From Phallusia mammillata (taxonomy: Eukaryota > Chordata > Ascidiacea > Phlebobranchia > Ascidiidae): a DNA stretch of 64,000 bases. This document shows, piece after piece, positions 40,891-54,045 of the stretch (position 1 is the first letter of the stretch; each line of letters opens with the position of its first letter). A program made the translations under genes and the position numbers. The DNA lies in assembly GCA_003260075.1 (NCBI GenBank), contig QLIY01000080.1, positions 163,077-227,076 of the forward strand. Reading direction: 5' to 3'. The notes under the pieces are model-generated. The model searched no databases, had not been told where the DNA came from, and worked only from the letters and a program-made list of their open reading frames with translations.

Positions 40891-41027
40891 TGTACACAAT
40901 ACGCTTAAAACAAATGCTTTTCACTGCTATCACCCGTTTGCCTCTTTATTACAGGGGGGGGGGATGTACACAATACGCATAAAACAAATGCTTTTCACTG
41001 CTATCACCCGTTTGCCTCTTTATTACA
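40891..41027 (+). repeat. 63-bp duplication joined by G10
   Basis: 40,891-40,953 and 40,965-41,027 are identical except for one base (cgcttaaaa versus cgcataaaa), separated by 10 G at 40,954-40,963. Confidence 0.85.
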
Positions 41028-42290
41028 TCTGTAACACCTTTTTAATGCTCGGCAAAAGTAACAATCAACTCATTTCTTCGTGATAAACGAATTTTTTCCT
41101 AAATAATCTACTGTACTGATATTATTTTGCTTCACTTGTTAACAAAATGACGAACTATTACATCTGTGTGCTCATTTCGCCATAACTGAAAAAAATGTTT
41201 GTATTAAAAATAAATGTTTGCATCGAAAAATTTGTATCTGCCAAAAAAATGTTGAAGTGCACTTGTAAGTCATCGAATAATTTTGAGAGGTTGCAACGTT
41301 GTACACCGGTGACGCAAACACTTTTAACGCAGTTCGCCACAGTTCATCGGAGTTGAAGCAAGGAACCAGAATTGCAGTTCATGGTTCTTAAGGTTGACAT
41401 GAGCTACAACTTTGCCAAAAATAGGTTGCCCAAACAAAACACAGAGGGCATATTTTCTGCGGAATTTTCAGCCCCGGTGAACTCAGACGTTGTTTGTTCG
41501 CCAGAAATATTTTCTTGCATTTGTCTGTTTGAGTTTTGTCAACGCCAACTCGTTTCGAAAACCACACAATATATTTTATAGTTTGTACTTGAACTGGCAA
41601 ATAAATTGAACTTTACTGCAAACAGTTTTTGACGCCACTTTATAATTGAAACATTCTTCAGGAAATTGGAAAATCGCTATGTTGTAGTAATTGGCCAACT
41701 TACACACAGCAAGAATAATACACGCGCTAGCAAAAGATTATCGGGGGCTTGTCAGCGAACAATATGCAGCATTTTTAACAACTGTGAATAAAATAAATAA
41801 AGATCCAGGAACGTGGTAAATACCTAAATAATCTAGAACGAAGTTCAAGTAAATTCATCAACTTAACTCCTTATGAATCAGTTGTTATTGCATTACAGAC
41901 AATATGATGTCCCGCGTCAGCAAGAATGCAACCTGGGCGCCAGAATTGTTAACCGTCGTATCTTCGGTTTACAGTGTGTTTCTAAATTATCTTTTAAAAA
42001 AACCTTTCCTTTATGTTACCGATGGTCAATGATAAGCAAGTTCATCGGCCTCGGTGATGTGACTTGTTTTGATGTTAGTAACCGCGACGAAGAAAAGCGG
42101 ACCGGGCGCAAAATTTATTTCGTTGAACTCTATAATCGCCCCTTGGAAGAAATGTAAGATTGTAATGAGAATAGTTTAAACTGGACAGCAATATTTTTTT
42201 TGCTTACTCGTGTTTAGCCAAATTAAAACGGATTTTAGCAAATCGCTAAATAATGCTTCTTACTAAGCGACTTCTAATTTATTTTGTTAT

Positions 42291-42834
42291 TGTAACGTCC
42301 CGTGAGCGCGCCCCGGTTACAGCGCGGAACGTCACGCGAGGGGGGATTGAAACGCGACTCCTAAAGGTCTCCAACACGCAGTCCACACAGATAGGGTGTT
42401 TTGTTCTTATATTCAAACACTTTCAATGAAGAATGAAGAGGACGGTGGGAGGTGGTAGAAACGATCGGAAACGAATAGGAAACGGTTTCTACAAAGACAT
42501 TGCATTAGCACTGCGCTTTAAATGTAGGAATGTAACTTTAAGCTCACCAACTGTTATGGGAACCGGAAGACAACAAATAACATGGGCGATCCCAGAAATC
42601 ACTGTCACACACCTAAATACACAATAAAACATGAGACCACAATATGCCATTATGACGTCATACACAATGCTTACCAAGCTATGTAGAGCAACAGTGTAGA
42701 AAGTCACGCTTCACGTGAATATCGTACAAGAACGCTGCGTAAACAAATACAACTTAAATAAACCCAACTACACGTACAGTACGACTATTAAAAAAGGGGA
42801 ATGACATTTTAGGTCAAGTTCACAGCGGTTAGCA
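42291..42834 (+). mobile_element. Probable solo LTR with 5-bp target-site duplication
   Basis: The 544-bp segment starts TGTAACGTCCCG and ends GTTAGCA, the TG...CA borders of retroviral-type LTRs. The pentamer gttat flanks it at 42,286-42,290 and 42,835-42,839. An AATAAA lies near 42,623. No internal retrotransposon coding sequence adjoins, so recombination to a solo LTR is likely. It contains a CRE octamer at 42,653-42,660. Family (Ty3 or BEL type) cannot be assigned from the LTR alone. Confidence 0.65.
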
Positions 42835-43139
42835 GTTATTATGGTAATTCACAATATTGAGTCATTAAACACATATATACAAGGTGACTCACCAATAATC
42901 GTCAATATACAGCTTTTCTGAAACAACCGACGCAGCACCGTGCTCCACGGAAGTCAGCAACGAAAAGAACTAAACCACGTTGCGTTATCACACAAAACTG
43001 GCAGTCCATTGTTACGTCACACAACGCAATAGATTACAACACAAGTTGTACTGAGGAAATGCGGGAATCTATAGAAATCGGCAATTACTGGCAAATAAGA
43101 TGTAACATATATGTAATGGTCTTGGGCTGGAATATGTGC

Positions 43140-43169
43140 TAAGTACAAATGCAACAATCTCTTGTTTAT

Positions 43170-43200
<31 letters not shown>

Positions 43201-43400
43201 CGTTATTAGACTGATTTCAGACATCGTTGATTCGACGTTTTCGATCGTTTCTTATTTTAGAAAATCACAGCCTTCGCAAGCATCATTTCGCGAATGTATT
43301 GAAGTTATATACCACAGCCTCAACAGCTTGCTGCATTTCGCGAATGCATTGACTGGAACCGGGAAGCAGAATTTTTTTCAAAACCCGTGTGCTGAACCGT
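43140..43400 (+). repeat. Diverged relative of the 37.9/38.3-kb repeat, with A28 tract
   Basis: Shared blocks with 38.27-38.55 kb include aatgtgt, gtacaaatgcaac, gattcgacgttttcgatcgtt, cagcttg and actggaaccgggaagcagaa, in the same order. A run of 28 A (43,173-43,200) interrupts it. Non-coding; class not determined. Confidence 0.65.
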
Positions 43401-43971
43401 TGGGGCTAAGTCCGCGAGAAATTTAAGAAGACATACAAAATGTTGTGAACAGAGCATGCAGCAAGTACAGCACACACTGTCTGGCGTGCGGAGGTAACAA
43501 TCAGTGGCCGATACTGTGGCAAAAAAATCAGCGAAACGCACGAAAAAGGTAGCTGTTTGAACAGGATGTTTTGGCCAAGAGGCTATAAAGACAACTGTCC
43601 TCGAAACATTTCGTAATTAATTCAACATGCGCGTGACTCTCTTTTGCAGCCGAAAATATCGCCTATGAAACCTAATTATAGGTTAATTAGCTTTATAAGT
43701 GGATTGAATAGCAGGCTTAGCGACGTTTTGATTAATTGTTTGGATGTTGTCGCCTTAAATTTCGCAAATTTGAAGTTTTGACCACATTTTCGTGAAAAAC
43801 TGCGTTTGCAAAATGGGTGTGGGAACTTAATAATGGACTGTAGGCAAAACGCCAGAAAACGAGTAATCAGTTTCCTGTTGAAGGGTTTAAAAACGTGAAT
43901 CAATTTCATGCGCCTTTTTAAATCATTTCAGTCAGATTCCAACGAGTATATTCAGCGTGTTTTGTAAAATC

Positions 43972-46900
43972 ATGGCCAAAACGGCAAAAATCCAGGACGA
44001 AGACGAGTTTCAAAACAGCTTCGACGACGTAAAGGTAACTGAGTATTCTAAATCTTGTCCTGAACTTACAACTAAAGGCATACTTTTCTATAAGAAAGTT
44101 TCTGTAAACGCATATCCGAGATGCAAGTACAAACTCTGAAATGTTGCTGGACACCGCTATTTTTCATTTTTAGGTCAATTACACTCCAAGCTGCTGCTTA
44201 ACTGTCACGGTTTTACGTTGTAGAGATGTGTCAGTATCTTACATCGGGGACAAATGTAAGTTATTTTGTGCCACTTAACATCAACACATCGTTTATCCCT
44301 GTTTTATCTGCAGTCGACACACCGGACCCGCAGTTTGTAGTCTCCTGTCCGAAACTTCAAGGCCTAAATCAGTTCAAAACAACATGCAAGACCAATTCTC
44401 CCACGTGTGAGATTAACGAAACGTTCCGATTTGTTTTGCCTGAGAATCTGTCACCCGAGGAAGCCTTCCCAGTAAAGGTACGAGTAAAATAAAAATGATA
44501 AGAGGAAAAGCGTTTTTGCTTCAGGGTTTATTTCTGAAACGTCAAAATGATGAATAGCGATGACACAGATTTAATTGTCGTGATCTGTCTTATGGGATTT
44601 CGTGGTTGGTCGTTATTGACGCATGATTGCAAAAGAGACAGTTTGCGCTATGTAACCCAAGGGAAATATAATATTAACGATATATATTTATATATATATA
44701 TATATATGTTGGTGTGTTTCATTCAGATTGAATTGTACGATGCCGACATACTGGTCAATGACTATTTGGGCGCGAAAATCATTGACGTCTCAAAAATGAC
44801 AATAGGCGAATCACTGCAGAAAACTCTTAAATACGGAAATGTAAGTGAAAACTTGTTAATTGTTTTGCCATATGACAGCGAAAACAAGTCAACATTGTTT
44901 ACAACATGACATATTTTATGTAGCACGGAGAAGCAGATGTTATGATCAGCAAGGAAAAGAGGTGCGTACATTTTATTCTTATGCTTATTCCAACCAGTAT
45001 TTTCGAAACTTGATAAATAGTTACACAACTCTAATAAAATCAAAATATGGCGGTTTTTGCCAATTGTATTTCATTTGTGCATGTCAATTTTATGTTTTCA
45101 GGTTATCAGCCGATATTCGCCTCTCGGTTGGTTTGCACGAAAAGGAGAGAGCTTACCGCAAAAAGCGTTTTGCTTTCGTGCATAAAGCTCTGCAAAAACT
45201 TTTACCTGCATCAGACGCACCGAAATCAGTCAAAGAGGTACAAATTGGTCGTTTTTTCAATAATCTTCATCATGCTTAATTTTGGATACATAAGTTGGTC
45301 TTTATTTCATTAAGATATTTTGTTTCGCTTAATATGTTAACACACACTATCGTGTGGTGACAATGCATGTATTTTTTCAAAGAAAACTTTACAAATCGAC
45401 ATGTCATGTCATCAAAATATGACTACATCGACTAGCATAATATAAGTCACACAACAATGAGTAACCGATACATGCATGTTGATGTGGTTTTAAAATTAGC
45501 ACGCCAAAAATATGCGCCATGAAAATAGCGCTACCAAAATGTCCACAGTTTTATTGTATTTTAGCTAACGCGCGTATCCTAAACGTGCACTGGACAAACT
45601 GATGTGCGCAATGATGCACGTTCATTTAAAAAAATACTACTTACAAAACGTTACTTACTAGCAAAAGCCAAACTCAGTCTAGGCGGTCAAGTTTGATTTC
45701 TGTACTGTAAAATTTAGCCAAATTGTAATCAAATCGCACATATTTATATTTACCAACATTTTTAACTGGAGAACGTTTTTATTTTTTTATTTTATTTTTT
45801 ATACATTATATTTTTTTACGGCCATTCAGACAATAAACCCTAAGTTTCAAAATAGGTACTACATATGGTGGGCTGACTGTTTTGTTGCTGTTTACCATAC
45901 ATGTATTTTATAAATATACTATAGTATTTGTAATACTACCATGTCGTTTTGGGTTCAGACAAGACTTATTTTTACTACGTCAGGCGCAACTACACAAAAG
46001 TAACTGTTGTATTTTTCTAAACACACAAGTTTCATATAAGACAACAAAACTTACGCAATCAAAAAAGTGTCTGCAACCATGATACTTTGGACAAATCGTC
46101 AACTTTAGCTCAGCATTTTGCTTTGCGCTACTTATTAATTGGCACATCAAACTATTTGAAGAGGTTTAAAATTGGTCAATGCGCAGACACCAGTTGTGTC
46201 AATGGTTTGCTCCGGAGGCGGTTACCGCGCTGCGATTGGAATGTGTGGTGCAATGGAAGCTATCAAAGACGCCGGATTGATGGATGCTTTAACTTATGCT
46301 GTTGGTTTATCCGGTTCCGCATGGTTAGTTGGTTTCTTTCCTTTACTGTGTTTGTCAGTCAATTTTGACATTTCAACAACGCTTATCTAATGTTTGAAAG
46401 GTAGAAACTATTTTGAACAAACTTATAACGCATTTCAAACGAATAAATAAATAAGTAAGCACGATCAATAAGCCAGTAATAAAGTCACGTGGCATTACTA
46501 AATTTGTTAATAAATAAAAAAAATCGAAGGTAGCAGACTTTTCTCGTCTATTCAGGTACTTGACAAGTGCTTATGCTGCAGAGGGAATGACTCCTGATAA
46601 ACAAGCAGCATTTCACTCCAAGTTGAGAGAAAATGTCCAAACCAGTATTTTAACAGATTTCATAAACCCCTTACACATCGCAAATTACAGGTTTGTTGTC
46701 CGTTGCCATAAATAGGTTTGATGTAAACCAACCGATATCACTTTTTCGTTGATGCCACGTACACCCGTAACAAACAATTTTGTACGTATACGTAATATAA
46801 AGATACAGAATATGACAACGTATTAACCTAGTCTTGTTTCAACAGATCGTACATCAGTCAAAAGGTCAGATACGGACAACCTTCTTCTTTTGTGGACTTT

Positions 46901-49900
46901 TTTGGTTACACTGTCGGAAAGCATCTTCTGGGTGAAGAAGTAGGTATTTCAGAGCAGGACTTAAAATGTAACGAAACAATATTTTGGACAAAAAAAGTCA
47001 ACAGTAGTTGCTTTTAAAAAAAGTAACCGTTATTAGGATTGTATAGGCCCTAAAAAAACACAAACCTTAAACCCAGTTTAACCCTGTGACCCAGTAAAAA
47101 CCTAAAAAATGAACCACAAAATAGTTCTTTGAAACGAATAACTTGATTAAGTGCACAAAATGTATTGTTAAAGCTACTTTGTAAAAAAAGGTATTTGCGC
47201 ATCTTAGGAAGTTAAAATCAACTTCCTTTTTTCGGATTGACAATTTCCCTCCAATACGCAATCGTTGCATAAAAGGACATCGCATTTTTGTTCGGTTTTC
47301 GTTTGTCTCGTTTTAATGTCAATAAACATTTCCTAGAACCTCAAAAAGTGTTTGACGGACCTACAGCCCTATGTGATGGATGCTGAAGTTCCATTTCCCC
47401 TGTTTGCTTCCTTAAATGTGAGGAACACAGTGGCGGCTTCCAAGTACCACGGTATAATGTTTAAGTGCTGACCTCAATCTAAATTATTCAGGCTTCTCTT
47501 GTGATATGTTTACACGCCATTAAACTGTATCCGATCCACCCGAACTTAAGTGCAATTATAATTGCATTTATATAATTCTTATGAGAATAAATCAAGGCAT
47601 TGCATTATTTCTTGATCTAGTTCAACTTCTGGAATATACAACTATATGTTAATTTACATATGTTACGTTTTTAACTAGGCCCCCGTAATACCAGTTAACC
47701 CAAGTTCTGTCTAAAATTATAATTTTCAATTCTTTTTAATTGAGTTTTTTTTGTAAAAAACATTGGCAACAAGACTAAGCAACGCATTCACACTTTTTAA
47801 GCTTACCTGGATATGTCTCCTTTCGAGATTGGATTTCCAAAGTTCGGAATGGGTGTCGACCCGACAGAATATGGTTCAGCGTTCAGTGGTGGCATACTGT
47901 CGCGAAAATGCCCGGAGTTGCCGTTGCATTTTATTCAGGGAATGTGCGGCTGTGCGTTTTCAATCCTTATTGGCCAATTAATGGAAAAAGGAGGAGAAAA
48001 GAGCGAAAGCCTACTTGAACGTATTGGTAAATTATTTCGTCTGTAAAAACATACATTTTTTCTGACCTCCATACAGCAACGTTTTAACTGATAATGTATA
48101 GCTACAATATTCGAGTAATAAAAAATATTTTTGCACGTTTATTTTGATTTTTCGAGCCTAGTTGAAAAAAATCTTGCTAGTTAAATTGTATATATACTAA
48201 CTTATGTTTTTTTAGACAAAATTAGAACAACTCGCTCCTCCGCTTTAAAGGAGCACAAAGGCGCAGAAATTGAGGTAATTATACTAATAAAACTGTAGCT
48301 GTTCTCATTTTGCTACAAAAAGTTGTTGACATTACTTTAATGTAATCCCTACCTTATACACTTTATAATGAAGGTCTATATTTAGTGATCAGCAACGTCA
48401 CAAATTTACGATTTAAATTTTAACCAGTTATCCAACTCAAATAATACCCCCTATTGATTGTGTTGTTTTTACCGATCGTTTTCAAAACCGAAATATTGTT
48501 GACAATGTGTCAAAAAACGCTGTTGTTTACATTTATTTTAGTTTGACTCTGATGCCTCCGGCGATACTGACGACGAGAGTGACGATGATACCGATGATGC
48601 CGATGATGCCGATACCACACAAACTGACGCCCCCGTTGATGTTCCCAAACCAACAAACAAACAAGCAGATGTAGAAGCTGATGCTGCGATCGAAGCATCG
48701 TATTTTAGTGAGTGACAAAACTGGAACCTAACTATTCAATAAAATTTAATATTTTTTTTAATTGTTTTATAAAATAAAAAAAATTGCGGTATTGCCCGGT
48801 ATTAAATTAACATTGCTTGCTTGCAGCACGGTGCAAGGATGTCATCATGTACATGTTTAACTTCTGGCGACCAGCCCCAGCCATCGCTGACAAAAAAGAG
48901 GCAGCAAAACCGGAGCCTACACAATCAGAATCCCCTTCCGATGGGAACTCAATTTTCAGTCAATTAAAGTACTTTAACACATTACTATAAAAGCAATGTA
49001 AAAATTGTTTAGCAATGTTTAGGTTAGTTATCAGTGAATTAAATAGAATTCGGTCATCGGCGTGCTGTTTGTCGATGCTTCGATTCACAATTTATACCTT
49101 TATAGCTAAATTCGCTTAAGAAATTAAAGTATCTTAAATTTGGATAAAGAAATATTTTAAGGTTGTTACCGTACTGCTTTTTTTTCAAACTTTTGTTTTA
49201 CTAATCAAAGAATGTTTTTTAATAGTTTGAGTTTTATGTCAAATCGTGATGCATTGATCGGAAGGACTGCAAAGGTGTTTAATGTTGCCCATGCATTTGA
49301 ACCTGTTGAAGTTTTTTGCATGAATCCATTCAACAAAACAGAAAAAAAGAAAGGTGCGAATCATGAACATTTGTGGCTTTACAGCAGCTCTTATAAGCAA
49401 CCATTTACTTCTCTTATAAGCAACCATTGACACTGATGCATACGTCAAAGGCTGCTCTGGGTCCTTACGTTACGCGGGCAAAAGTGTCTGGTGAATCGAT
49501 GGGCTTTATGGCATTGTTTGCCATAGTATCGCTCAAGTTCGAAGAAAAACGATTCGGTAACGACGCTTTTTTAAAAAATAAGTGTTTATCTTTCGAAAAG
49601 CCTAAGGCATTAGAGAAATTTTCTCTTAAATTAAGCACCCTCCAACTCTATTCGCTGACACACATAAATTAATGATACCTTAAGGCTGTGGTTCCGAATC
49701 TTTTTCCAAGAACACCCTTAACAATTCAAAACAGTTTCATTCTCACCAATACTACCCAGTATATGCTAAAGCTAAACCATACAAAAGATAAAACCATACA
49801 TTTAAAATTGTGTGTTTTATTAACATTTATTTTAAGTATCGCTATCTAATCTGTCTCATGCAATGCAGTCTCTTCGAAAGACAAAGCCACATTCAAAGTT

Positions 49901-51610
49901 GACACGAACAAGAAAATCTCCATAAGAAAAGAAGTTATATCGGTGGCTGACGCAGGTGAAAACAAACGCCTAGATGTAAAACAGTCTGATCTACTAACTT
50001 TTATAACTTATGATTTATCTTATCCAGGTGTGTTAAAAAATGTTCCAACCGACCTCGCTCTTCGACCACAACGCCAGTCCGATATTCTTATTGTGATGGA
50101 CTTTAATGCATACAGCTCAGATTCGTCGTTTAATTACATGGTAAGTGCGGACAGTTGCTTTAAGAATATAATTTGTCTGCTTCAGACCAGAACGCTTTTG
50201 TTGTTTCTTTCTTCAACGTGATGTTTGCAAGTGCTTAACGCTCGAAAGAACCACATCACTGCAAGTCGGAGGTTACCAAACTGCTTTGAAATGATTATTT
50301 TGTTTCCATCTAATTATTTTAGCTACCAACATTTTCTTAGTACCTGAATTCTAATTTTTGTACTTAGTTGTGTTGTTTAATTTTTCGTGCGACAAACCGA
50401 ACGACATTATTCTCTTGTATTTTCAGCCGTTGCTTGCAACCGCGGCCCATGCAGAGATCCAAGGCTTGAATTTTCCCAACATAAACTTCAAACAAGTAAC
50501 CGAAATGCCGCCAACCGAATTCTTCCTTATCGAAGGCGACGAAAATACCCCAACAGTTCTGTGGTTCACTTTGTGCAATAAAAAGTTCAGAGCCGAGAAA
50601 GACTATAAGCCACGTCACTCAAAAGGTTAGGGAAAATAATTTAACATGCAGTTTGATGCGCAAGGGATTGCAGTTTTAGCTACACTGTGACCGCTTTTAC
50701 ACTGATGAAAAGAGGTGTCATGAATAAGAGATAAACTTTTTTACCTTTTGTAGTTTTTAAACACGTGACAGAACGATTCCTTAATTCTCTGCAATCGATA
50801 TATATTTGTATAGTGTTAAATAATATATTCGCTTTTTAGTCAAGCGCCGACTTGCTCGTATTTAGGCGGTTAATGTATTGGGATTTTTTAATAGAATTTA
50901 CAACCGGAGATGCTTTCAACGACTTTCCCGTGTTCGACCCTGGAAACGCTTGCAGTACTTTGAAGTTCGACTACAGCCACGAAGACTTTGACAGATTACG
51001 AGACCTTATGTATTACAACGTCACTAGTCACATCGATGTGAGTAGTTTAAACTTTTCGAAGTCTTAAAACGTGGTTTGGGGCCGTGATGAGCTAAATACT
51101 AAAGCGAACCACGGTAAAATATAGTTGTGTGTTACACCGATCTGAAGGCCGTTTTTGCAGCACATGTAGTATTTGGGCTTTATAGCAGTAATGCAACAAA
51201 CTCGTCCCACGTTTTAAGACTTCGAAAAGGCCCGACATCGAATATTAAGCCGATATTCCAGATTCTTTAAAATCTGCAGGCTGCATAAAACAAAATACTT
51301 GGCCTTCAACGCGATCGTATTTTCAGGAACAACAGATTTGTTTTAAGTATTTTATTTGTTGGGCCGTAAAACTTCCTTCACACATTTCAAAACGTCAGTT
51401 AATACCAAAACTTCGTCAAAAGGGCATATTTAAGATTTGGCCAAACAGAAGCAAGTCGATCCAATTTGATGCATCTGGAGAGATTACGTTTACACAGGAA
51501 CAAACTGGTCGAACAAATAGCTTTTTCTGAGACTATTTTTGTTGCTTTTGCAGGAAATCAAGGAGGCAATAGCGAAAGCTGTAATAAGAAGGCGAAACCG
51601 GGAACAGTAG
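43972..51610 (+). CDS. PLA2G4-like: Cytosolic phospholipase A2, group IV, tandem copy A
   Basis: Ca2+-dependent lipase releasing fatty acid from membrane phospholipids. Twenty exons join in phase to 798 aa: 43972-44034, 44174-44255, 44314-44477, 44727-44840, 44924-44961, 45102-45237, 46187-46323, 46556-46690, 46846-46939, 47337-47451, 47802-48026, 48216-48274, 48542-48707, 48827-48968, 49226-49353, 49869-49955, 50028-50140, 50427-50625, 50895-51037, 51554-51610. Exons 2-5 encode a C2 domain with Ca2+-loop motifs (DTPDPQF, CEINETF, YDADILVNDYLG). The catalytic domain has the Gly-rich oxyanion motif SGGGYRA (208-214), nucleophile Ser241 in GLSGS and Asp653 in MDFN. A long Asp-rich insert (exon 13) lies between the two catalytic halves. 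The basic tail RRRNR may bind phosphoinositide, as in some group IV enzymes. The vertebrate subtype cannot be assigned. Confidence 0.96.
44681..44707 (+). repeat. AT dinucleotide microsatellite
   Basis: An almost pure (TA)n tract in the intron before exon 4 of copy A, just upstream of its acceptor. Confidence 0.9.
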
Positions 51611-52736
51611 AATATTAGAAATTGTAGTTATTTTTACAATGCTGTTTGTCAAGCACGAATTCCTTCCCTGATGGTGTTACATAGTTTTTGTAATGATCTT
51701 CTAAACGCACACTTTTCACTTTTATTGGGATTGTTTTTACCTATTCAATGCCTTGTTTGCTATAAGCAGAAAGTTCTAACAATTTACTAACATTTTGCAA
51801 TTTTATGTATTGTGGTGTGAGTGCGTGGTGTGTACAGACCTATCCCCTTCAATTGTTGCAACTGTGTTTTTGGTTTTGGTTTCCGTTCATTAAGTTTCAA
51901 GGACCACAAGGACAATGTTTTTGACGATTTAAATAATTAAGTTTGTTTTGTTAATTAAGCTCCCACGATAAGTTTTTTTCACTTGTCTTATCTGATGCTG
52001 AATCTATTATAATGCGAAGTATTACCCAAAGTCAGTTTATAAACCCAGTTTGCGTTTTAAAATGTGTTTTACCTATTATTGCTTTTACTACTAATCAGAA
52101 TAAATAACTTTGCTGATCAAAACCAAGTATCCTACAGTTTTTCGGTGTTTTAAGACACCTGTTGGGAGAAAGAATACAACACCTTGACTAGGGGTGGGGA
52201 ACATTTCCGTTCATCTAAATCAGTAATTTTCAAAAAAAACTTTTCTTGACGCGAACCGAATATTTACAAATTTAATGCGACACGGGTATACATTTTGATC
52301 TGTAAAACAATGAAGGTTTTCGAAAGTTATTTCTACGCGAGAATTACTTGGGCCGAAATTATTCGGTCTTTTGAGCAAACATTCTGATTTGGCCCAAAGA
52401 CTTATTTCAGCTAGATTTGCTTTATGGCGCATGTTAATGATCTAAGATACATACTAAACTGAAGCTTTCAGTACACTTAAGACAGTCTGTGTTTTTCGTT
52501 GTGTAATGTAATATGTATAAATCGATTTCGCGGGTGAATGGCTTCCTCAGTTCTGAAGGAGAAAAAATCTAAATAATCTAAGAATAGTTCGTGACATAAC
52601 GTCCAAGACTAAAACATTAGATTATACGCAATCAATGCCCTTTTTCGTTTCTTGTGACAGGACAGAATCATATACGATTGTAGAACCATGAGCTTTTGGA
52701 CGGTGCCACACAAGTCGCTCGGTGAACTACTAAGGT

Positions 52737-52912
52737 ATAAGGGTTCTTAACCAGGAGTGCACGTACCCCTAAGGGGTGCGAGGACGGTTCCTAAGGGGTG
52801 CGGGGATGCTTGTATAAAATTAAATTACAATGGTTTTGTTATTGAAGCAATTACAGAAGGAGGTGCGAAAATTGGTTGGTAAATTGAAAGGGAAAAGGTT
52901 AAGAACCACTGC
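52737..52912. mobile_element. Short hAT-like MITE
   Basis: The right end aaaaggttaagaaccactgc and left end gggttcttaacc are inverted. Flanking octamers actaaggt (52,729-52,736) and actaaggg (52,913-52,920) match at 7 of 8 bases. Internal aaggggtgcg repeats. It is an older insertion than the 13.8-kb and 59.6-kb elements, judging by terminal mismatches. Confidence 0.65.
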
Positions 52913-53995
52913 ACTAAGGGAACATGGACTCTTTGGTTTTGGAGCTTCTGGCTTCGAGGAAATAACAAGTTACATGGTAACGTAAGATAAGAAATAAAGG
53001 CGAATAAACACCAAAACAATTTTTCGCATATTTTTCTTCGCCTGGTGGATCGTGCAGAATCAAGATCTTAAAAAGTATTACATCGAAGGCCGCACATGTT
53101 GCCCCAAACAGCCGCGTGTGACTCATCCCAACCTTGACTTTTAAAGCCCCTGATTTAAAAGATTAATGTCGGGAGTTCGGGACTGTTTAGTAGCTTGTAT
53201 ATTGAAGTGAACAAGACATGGACTTGGAATAGTTTGACCAGAAACAAATTTTGACATTAAAAACCTTTGAGAAAAAAACGCAAAGCGTTTTCATTTGTTA
53301 CTAAAACGGTTTGACAGACTAATTTTATCATTGGTCAAATACCGGTAATGCATGAGTTGATTGTACTTAAACGCGGTTCATTGACCTGTCATATGCAATA
53401 TTTCGCAGATAATGATAATTATTTCGTAAGGCGTATGAGTAATATCATGACTACATATTATGCTGATTTTTGTTTAGCTGATTTATCATCATTTGACATC
53501 GTCACGCAAAAAAATTAACAAATTTTAGCGGCACAGCAACATTGTACAAAAAACTTGCATTAGGTAAAAGAAAACGCAAAATTAACGCTGCTTTAAAGCA
53601 TGTTTCTTGTAAGTATGTTCTGTCGCCGTCAGGCAGAGGTTACCAATTAACCTTTTCAGAAGCGAGGGCTACCATAAGATTACCAAATAGCTCGAATGCT
53701 ATACCAGTTTAAAACATAAGAATAAACAAATTAAAAAAGCTATAATGCGTACACTTAAATCTGCATTCTTATAATCTTTTGACAAGCATTTGTAACGTAA
53801 ATGAATATGTTTGTGTGTCATCGTCAAAACGACATTTATTTTGCCGTGATAGGGTATATACCCGCAATAGGGTATGGTCGTTTATGCATTTTTTGCGCTT
53901 GAAGGATTAATTTGTTTCGGGTCATAGTCATACAACATTCGTTTCGAAAATCAAAAATTCGTTTTATAAAAAGTGTTACATGATTATCTGAAGGG

Positions 53996-54045
53996 CCATA
54001 GCGTTAAAAACCCATAGCGTTAAATTTTGTGCCATAGCGTTAAAA
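53996..54045. repeat. Three spaced copies of ccatagcgttaaa
   Basis: The 13-base motif recurs three times within 50 bases with unequal spacing. No known function. Confidence 0.7.

Larger units (their letters stand above)
35513..43971. other. Repeat-rich intergenic region
   Basis: This is 8.5 kb between the start of ATAD1 and the first phospholipase gene. No gene is recognised; short frames (for example 38,642-38,980 and 41,873-42,157) lack domains. It holds a single N at 35,547, haplotype-like duplications, a hAT-like fragment, a repeat with three related copies and a solo LTR, listed separately. Perfect CRE octamers occur at 35,761 and 37,265, without context. Confidence 0.6.

Noticed and set aside
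37855..41027. Array of spaced repeats that could suggest a CRISPR or satellite array
   Set aside because: Units differ in sequence and length, each is duplicated only once or twice with G runs, and the window is clearly eukaryotic.
41873..42157. 94-codon frame upstream of the solo LTR
   Set aside because: No domain, no neighbouring exons, and composition like the surrounding intergenic DNA.
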